In this document: positions 7,501 through 11,658 of the stretch, one piece after another
How the letters are laid out: each line of letters begins with the position of its first letter
Position numbering within the stretch: position 1 is the stretch's first letter
NCBI GenBank assembly: GCA_014729935.1
Contig: WJJB01000505.1
Span: forward strand, 1 to 11,658
DNA length: 11,658 bases
Direction of reading: 5' to 3'
Origin: Candidatus Bathyarchaeota archaeon
GTDB lineage: Archaea; Asgardarchaeota; Lokiarchaeia; Sigyniarchaeales; Sigyniarchaeaceae
Position numbers and translations under genes: made by a program
Notes under the pieces: generated by a model
What the model saw: the letters and a program-made list of their open reading frames with translations, nothing else
The model's database searches: none
What the model was told of the DNA's origin: nothing

Positions 7501-10500
7501 TTAATCAGACACTCGCATTAAATGTCCCTTCTTATTCTTGATGACGAGCCCCTCCTGGTTCAACCTCTGGACGAGTTCCTTTACCTCTTCATCCCCGAAA
7601 TCCTCGAAGGCAGCACGCTCCAGTAATGAATCCATGGACACTGGCTTGTTATCATTTTCTTCTTGGATATTCTTGATGATTGTCAGGATCTGCTTCATCT
7701 TTTGGGTTTTTGACCGTGGCCTGCCAAGTTGTATGGCGTCAACATCGAATGTTTGTCTATCCTCGTCCCAACCGACCTGTTTCATGGAATATTCTTGCAA
7801 TCCAATGATTGCCTGCACATCCTCAACGAGGATTTCTTTCCTGAGAGCCATCTTTGCATGTGCTTCGCTGAGTCGAATCATGCCTTCCAGCGTCCGTGCA
7901 ACGATGGGTATGGGTGCTTCATCGTCATCTTGTGCCGACTTGCGCATTCTCAGGTAAAAATCCTTGATCTTTGCAGCAGCCTCGGGCGTGAGCACCGGTT
8001 CGCATTCTGCCCTGGCATACGCGATGTATTTTTTCAAAAATTGCAAGTTTAATGCAGGGAGAATACTTTCCGATTCCTCCTCGTTCAGCTTCTCCTCGGG
8101 CATGTGTAATTTTAAAATGTGCTCGGCAACCTTTGAATCGCTTTCCTTATGCGGGACATCTATCACGATGAATAGTAAATCAAACCGGGAGAGAATCGAT
8201 GGTTGCAGGTTGATGTTTTCGCTTGCAGGTAGGCTATCATCATATCGTCCCAGTTTAGGGTTTGCCGCGGCAATGATGGATGTCCGCGCGTTCAAGGTTG
8301 CCACGATTCCAGCCTTGGCAATGCTGACGGTATTGTGCAAGATCACTGCACTAGAGATGAATGAGTGCGTTGGTTCGACGGTGATATCATAGACCCACGG
8401 GGTGTAGTAATCTCCAATGTTTTCGATTCTTTTCACACCGATGACTTGATTCCAGAGGATATTCCCATGGTTCTTTTTCGATATCCACATCTGCGGTGGA
8501 ATTGGCCCACGTCTTCTATTTTCACGGATCTCGATCTTGTCATTAACGGGCAAATCTGCCATGAAATTATCCTTAAAGAACACCTCAAGAGATTCACCAT
8601 TGATGTACAAGTTGCAGGAACCATCGTGGCCATCACGGATGATGTGGGATTGTATCCCGAGTTTCAAGAGGAGATCTTGGTAATCGTTACCTAACTGATC
8701 AGTGGCAATCTTGTAATACACGCCCGCGGTTCCCATGATGCTATCTTGCAAGAAAGCTCCAATGAGGAATTCTCGGGCTACGAGGGAACTCGCCCCCATC
8801 ACCTTGGTAGGAATCCTCCTACACGGCGCCTTCTCCATCATTCGTGGAAAATTCAGCTTCAACCATCCTACCAATTCAGCAGAGGAAAACTGAAGTTTTA
8901 CAAAGTTTTCTTCGTGGATCTTGGTGGAGGGCACGACTTGGAACGTTTCTTCAACCAAGCTGGCAATCTCATTCAACATTCCACCATCCTTGCGTGGAAT
9001 ACAAATTTCAATCTTTGATCCTTGGTGAACACGTCCATGCATCGTAAACGATCCAAGAATGCGTGCAAGGGGAAGGGTGAGAGATTCAGGTTTATAGGTT
9101 TTACTGGGCTGTGAACCTAATGAGGAGGGATGTTGGATTAATTCCATTGGTACCGCAGAATTAGGAAGGTACCGTGGTACTGGCACGAAATCTCCAGTTT
9201 TTATTTCTCGCGCTTCTCTTGTAATAATTTCTTCCTTTCTATGCACATACACGGGATGTTCGGGTGTCACGGTAACGCGACGGCCGTTTGAAAACGAAAT
9301 TTCATAGAAATGATCAGGTGCCTTGTGACGGCTCACCCGGTCGGTGTGGATTTTGGTAATCTCCTTGAAATCCGTCGTGTACACGCTAGATCCAGCATGA
9401 CGGAGTATTTCACAATTAATTCCTTGGATAATCTGGGTTTCATTATCCTGCATTAATGAATCAACAAAATCGCCAATCATGACACGATTTCCATCTGCGA
9501 GAAGGATCTCGGTTGAAGGATGATACGATTGTTGTTCCATGGCTTCATGGATGGCTACCCTGTCCGCGTGCTTCATCTTGTCAAATTCATCGATTGCTGC
9601 CAAGCCTCCATCTGCAAGTACCAATGCTCCTGCTTCAAGTACCATTCCACCAGTTGATTCATCCCGCAAGACGGCAGCGGTTAACCCCGCAGCGGTGCTT
9701 CCCTGGCCCGACGTGTAAACAGCGCGAGGAGCCAACTTCGAGACAGATTTTATGATCTGGCTTTTTCCAGTACCAGGATCACCCATGACCAACACGTGAA
9801 TATCACCACGTATCTTATGCCCGGTGCTTTTTGTCTTATGAACTCCGCCAAACAGGACCAACGCGGCTGCAAGCTTGATTTCATCATGACCGTAAATATC
9901 GGGGGCGATGGATTGGACGATATTATCATGGATTTTGGGATCCGCGGCTACCTTATAAAATTCCTTTTCGTCCTCTTGGGTGATTTCCATGGATTCGTTA
10001 TCCTCGTCTTCAGAGTAAATATTGTTCACGTGCATGATTTTGTGAAAAACCCTGAGCGCTTTTCGGTTTCGAGAGACGGGAACGATCTTGATCACGCCTA
10101 TAAGGGTTACCCTGTCCCCGGGCCTACAAGTATCGACAAGATCATCAAGGAGGAGGCAATCGAGGAACCGTGGTACGTTTCCAGAAGTTAGTTCATCCGG
10201 TTTCTCTTGGACCCTGATTTGTTGCCAATCCCTGAAATCCGAATGCTTTCCAAGCAACCTGAAATCGCTATTCTTGGATGCCTTGCATCCACCAACATTA
10301 CACACAGCGGGATATGTCAATTCAGTGTCCATTTGAGCGATGGAATGCCGTGCACCGCATAATTTACACTCGAATGTGGCGATCGTGATTTGTGGCTCAA
10401 CATTCGTCGTCCGTATAAGTGATCCCGAGATGGAAAGCAATCGTTCCATGTGCCTTGACCGTATCTTGCGGAGCTTTACCTTGTAATGCTTGCTCAGGTT

Positions 10501-10818
10501 CGAAAATCTCAGGAAATACTTCCCCTTCAGACTGATGGCTCCCCCGCTTTGCTCGTGCAAGAGGTTTACTAATGCTTGATTTGCCTTCTCGAGGTACTCG
10601 TCGGGATTCTCGTGAAGATCTCGAGCCAGTTGTATATCGAACTTGATCAGGTGTTCAAAATCAACAAGAAGCGATATGGAATCCTCTGCTATCATTGCCT
10701 TAATCTTGGTAAGATATACGAAATTGCCTGCAGGGTACTCGAACATCCTGAGGAAATCCTCGAACCTGGCGATCGGATCCTGTGGGATGGTCGGCCCTAA
10801 ATCATCATTTAATACCAC
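7501..10818 (-). CDS. mcm: Replicative DNA helicase MCM, interrupted by an in-frame intein
   Basis: Minichromosome maintenance helicase, the hexameric AAA+ motor that unwinds DNA at the fork. The precursor is 1105 residues; removing the intein leaves 706. The N-terminal domain has a zinc-binding set CKLCG...CNVGGC (C151, C154, C173, C178) and an OB-fold. The ATPase core shows Walker A GDPGTGKSQ (347-355), Walker B LAAIDEFDKM (406-415), sensor 1 AAANPKLGRYD (Asn853) and the arginine-finger motif SRFD (Arg878). A winged-helix domain fills about 1037-1105. The conserved MEQQTVSIAKAGI motif is split after MEQQ by the 399-residue intein. The start is GTG at 10818: a TAA stop lies five codons upstream in frame, no other start codon lies between, and similarity begins almost at once (DPIARFEDFLRMF). 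A candidate TATA element (CTTTTATCC on the minus strand, about 10898-10906) would give a leader of roughly 50 nt. Confidence 0.95.
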   Translation of the reverse strand: MVLNDDLGPTIPQDPIARFEDFLRMFEYPAGNFVYLTKIKAMIAEDSISLLVDFEHLIKFDIQLARDLHENPDEYLEKANQALVNLLHEQSGGAISLKGKYFLRFSNLSKHYKVKLRKIRSRHMERLLSISGSLIRTTNVEPQITIATFECKLCGARHSIAQMDTELTYPAVCNVGGCKASKNSDFRLLGKHSDFRDWQQIRVQEKPDELTSGNVPRFLDCLLLDDLVDTCRPGDRVTLIGVIKIVPVSRNRKALRVFHKIMHVNNIYSEDEDNESMEITQEDEKEFYKVAADPKIHDNIVQSIAPDIYGHDEIKLAAALVLFGGVHKTKSTGHKIRGDIHVLVMGDPGTGKSQIIKSVSKLAPRAVYTSGQGSTAAGLTAAVLRDESTGGMVLEAGALVLADGGLAAIDEFDKMKHADRVAIHEAMEQQSYHPSTEILLADGNRVMIGDFVDSLMQDNETQIIQGINCEILRHAGSSVYTTDFKEITKIHTDRVSRHKAPDHFYEISFSNGRRVTVTPEHPVYVHRKEEIITREAREIKTGDFVPVPRYLPNSAVPMELIQHPSSLGSQPSKTYKPESLTLPLARILGSFTMHGRVHQGSKIEICIPRKDGGMLNEIASLVEETFQVVPSTKIHEENFVKLQFSSAELVGWLKLNFPRMMEKAPCRRIPTKVMGASSLVAREFLIGAFLQDSIMGTAGVYYKIATDQLGNDYQDLLLKLGIQSHIIRDGHDGSCNLYINGESLEVFFKDNFMADLPVNDKIEIRENRRRGPIPPQMWISKKNHGNILWNQVIGVKRIENIGDYYTPWVYDITVEPTHSFISSAVILHNTVSIAKAGIVATLNARTSIIAAANPKLGRYDDSLPASENINLQPSILSRFDLLFIVIDVPHKESDSKVAEHILKLHMPEEKLNEEESESILPALNLQFLKKYIAYARAECEPVLTPEAAAKIKDFYLRMRKSAQDDDEAPIPIVARTLEGMIRLSEAHAKMALRKEILVEDVQAIIGLQEYSMKQVGWDEDRQTFDVDAIQLGRPRSKTQKMKQILTIIKNIQEENDNKPVSMDSLLERAAFEDFGDEEVKELVQRLNQEGLVIKNKKGHLMRVSD
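8332..9528 (-). other. MCM intein (399 aa) with degenerate LAGLIDADG endonuclease
   Basis: An in-frame protein intron inside mcm, precursor residues 431-829. It begins with Ser1 in block A (SYHPSTEILLADG). Block B is NGRRVTVTPEHPVYV, with the TxxH residues as TPEH. Block F is VYDITVEPTHSF, and it ends AVILHN, the usual His-Asn, followed by Thr as the first downstream extein residue. These are the residues expected for self-splicing through Ser1 and Thr+1. Excision rejoins MEQQ to TVSIAKAGI, restoring a normal MCM motif. The middle region (about 150-320) corresponds to a LAGLIDADG homing endonuclease. Its first motif reads LARILGSFTMHG and its second FLIGAFLQDS. The first lacks the acidic residue normally before the final Gly and the second lacks the Gly, so cleavage activity is probably lost. 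Splicing function itself is inferred, not shown. Confidence 0.93.
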
Positions 10819-11023
10819 GGGGATTGCACCATCTTACACCCGAGGGAAGTTTCGTCGAGCTTCCCACGAGGCGTGAGTTGTAAGTAATTGCCCGGTGGAT
10901 AAAAGGGCTCTTATTAGAGCAAGCTATTATTATTTCCGGGTCATGAGCTCGTTTATATCCTTAATACCCGGTAAATAACTAAAATGAACCCGGTCCACGG
11001 AATTTTTGAAAGTTAGCTGCATT
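10819..11023. promoter_or_regulatory. mcm upstream region with ACCCGG repeats and TATA-like boxes
   Basis: This 205-bp region separates the polyferredoxin stop from the mcm start; both genes read leftwards. ACCCGGT occurs at 10966-10972 and again at 10988-10994, 22 bp apart start to start. The reverse complement CCGGGT lies at 10936-10941. Between them is an AT-rich element read as GGATATAAAC on the minus strand (about 10951-10960). A 5-bp dyad GCTCT-TATT-AGAGC (10907-10920) precedes a second TATA-like box CTTTTATCC (minus strand, about 10898-10906). The arrangement looks like a regulated promoter for mcm. Assignment of each element is tentative. Confidence 0.4.
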
Positions 11024-11506
11024 TCAAGCTTGAAGCACGTGGACCGCCGTGGTGGGACAGGCTTTTTCGCACGCCTTGCAAGCTTTGCATTTATTGATGC
11101 GTTCCTTATGAATCAATACCGAACCGTTTGCCAGGGAATACAATGAATAGGGGCACGCGTCGATGCATGAATGGCACGTGTTCGGATCTTGGCACTTCAT
11201 GGAATCTATTTGGATATCCATGGTGTCCCCCTCGTAAATGCTCACGACGGTGATGGCATTCACCGGGCACACGTGGATGCAAGAAGCGCATGCCTTGCAT
11301 TTCTTGTAATCGACGAACCGGTGAGAGCCCCGGAAAATTATTGCATCATTGCTGCAGGCTTCCAAGCACCTGCCACATCCCCTGCAAGTATTCTCATGGA
11401 TCACCATGGGCAGGAATCGTTCACGTGCCATGGGATTCAAAAAAGCAGGCAAATTCCAAAAAACATGCGGTAATATTCTAAAAGTTGGAAAGAGAGATGA
11501 TTTCAT
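11024..11506 (-). CDS. Polyferredoxin with four [4Fe-4S] cluster motifs
   Basis: A 160-residue iron-sulfur electron carrier. Motif 1 is CRGCGRCLEAC (C41, C44, C47, C51). Motif 2 is CKACASCIHVCP (C70, C73, C76, C80). Motif 3 is CQDPNTCHSCIDACP (C105, C111, C114, C118). Motif 4 is CKACKACEKACP (C140, C143, C146, C150). The arrangement suggests two tandem 2[4Fe-4S] ferredoxin modules. Motif 3 has five residues instead of two between its first cysteines, and motif 1 has Ser instead of Pro after its last cysteine. About 40 residues precede the first cluster and are rich in aromatic and hydrophobic residues without forming a clear membrane helix. The ATG at 11506 overlaps the TGA of the upstream gene as ATGA, which points to translational coupling and makes longer starts at 11611 unlikely. 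The specific donor and acceptor are unknown; the coupled upstream gene is the best clue. Confidence 0.88.
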   Translation of the reverse strand: MKSSLFPTFRILPHVFWNLPAFLNPMARERFLPMVIHENTCRGCGRCLEACSNDAIIFRGSHRFVDYKKCKACASCIHVCPVNAITVVSIYEGDTMDIQIDSMKCQDPNTCHSCIDACPYSLYSLANGSVLIHKERINKCKACKACEKACPTTAVHVLQA

Positions 11507-11658
11507 ATCTCCAGTTTGAGTTTTTCCCGCTCCAATGCCTTTGCTTCTACCATTGCCGCCTCGAACACGTCGATCGGGAACCTGTCGTGGAGCTTGGGAT
11601 TCAATTTGCAACCCAACTTGGCAGCCTTGTACAATCCCTTAGCAAAGATGCTTAACGG
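11503..11658 (-). CDS. Partial gene, C-terminal 51 residues, unrecognised
   Basis: The reading frame is open from the right edge of the window to a TGA at 11503-11505 and has no start inside the window. The visible end reads PLSIFAKGLYKAAKLGCKLN... and finishes ...AKALEREKLKLEI. It appears helical and basic, with a charged C-terminal helix and one Cys, and has no motif that identifies a family. The last bases overlap the polyferredoxin ATG by four bases (ATGA), so the two are almost certainly in one operon. An oxidoreductase or another electron-transfer partner of the polyferredoxin would fit, but this is inference from context alone. Confidence 0.6.
   Translation of the reverse strand, partial: PLSIFAKGLYKAAKLGCKLNPKLHDRFPIDVFEAAMVEAKALEREKLKLEI

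Noticed and set aside
8332..9528. The extra segment in mcm as a transposon, frameshift or assembly artefact
   Set aside because: It is exactly in frame, begins with Ser and ends with His-Asn before Thr, and carries intein blocks A, B, F and G, so an intein explains it fully.
10819..11023. A replication origin next to mcm
   Set aside because: No Orc1/Cdc6 gene, no recognisable origin recognition boxes and no long AT-rich unwinding element are visible. The repeats are better explained as promoter elements.
11507..11611. Longer N-terminus for the polyferredoxin from an upstream start at 11611
   Set aside because: This stretch is covered by the other frame, which encodes the C-terminus of the upstream gene, and the added residues (RQVPDRRVRGGNGRSKG) look like out-of-frame translation. 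The ATGA overlap supports the start at 11506.
1..11658. CRISPR arrays, insertion sequences or defence islands
   Set aside because: No regularly spaced repeats, transposase, nuclease or toxin-antitoxin genes were found; apart from the intein the region looks like ordinary housekeeping chromosome.

Overview
The window looks like chromosomal DNA from an archaeon. The evidence is an archaeal/eukaryotic-type replicative helicase MCM, a GINS subunit of the Gins23 (beta domain first) type, a tRNA gene without an encoded CCA end, TATA-like boxes upstream of several genes, and a compact archaeal-type alpha-glucan phosphorylase. The phylum cannot be fixed from this sequence alone. The very large HEAT-repeat membrane protein fits lineages rich in such scaffolds (Asgard archaea are one possibility), but that is a guess.

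Left part (1-2830), all genes on the minus strand: a small two-helix membrane protein of unknown function (105-518), then glgP encoding alpha-glucan phosphorylase (600-2303), with a perfect 8-bp inverted repeat in its leader. A gene-poor stretch of about 450 bp follows. It holds T-tracts, a second inverted repeat with a TATA-like box, and one doubtful 24-codon ORF. It ends at a tRNA-Pro(GGG) gene (2756-2829).

Centre (2989-7495): a 1250-residue protein with about eight or nine membrane helices followed by two HEAT-repeat blocks separated by a highly charged linker. It is divergent from a GINS subunit gene (6941-7495), and a 199-bp region lies between them.

Right part (7501-11658): mcm on the minus strand, convergent with the GINS gene and separated from it by only 5 bp. 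Its ATPase core is interrupted by an in-frame 399-residue intein whose splicing motifs look intact. Its LAGLIDADG endonuclease motifs look decayed. Upstream of mcm is a 205-bp region with repeated ACCCGG elements. Beyond it lies a four-cluster polyferredoxin gene whose ATG overlaps (ATGA) the stop of a partial, unrecognised gene running off the right edge.

Functionally, the GINS subunit and MCM belong to the same replicative helicase complex (CMG-like). glgP mobilises storage glucan. The polyferredoxin and its coupled upstream partner probably serve electron transfer. The HEAT membrane protein and the small membrane protein have no assignable function. The most distinctive items are the MCM intein with a decaying endonuclease and the unusual membrane-HEAT scaffold. 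I did not find a clearly new multi-gene system.
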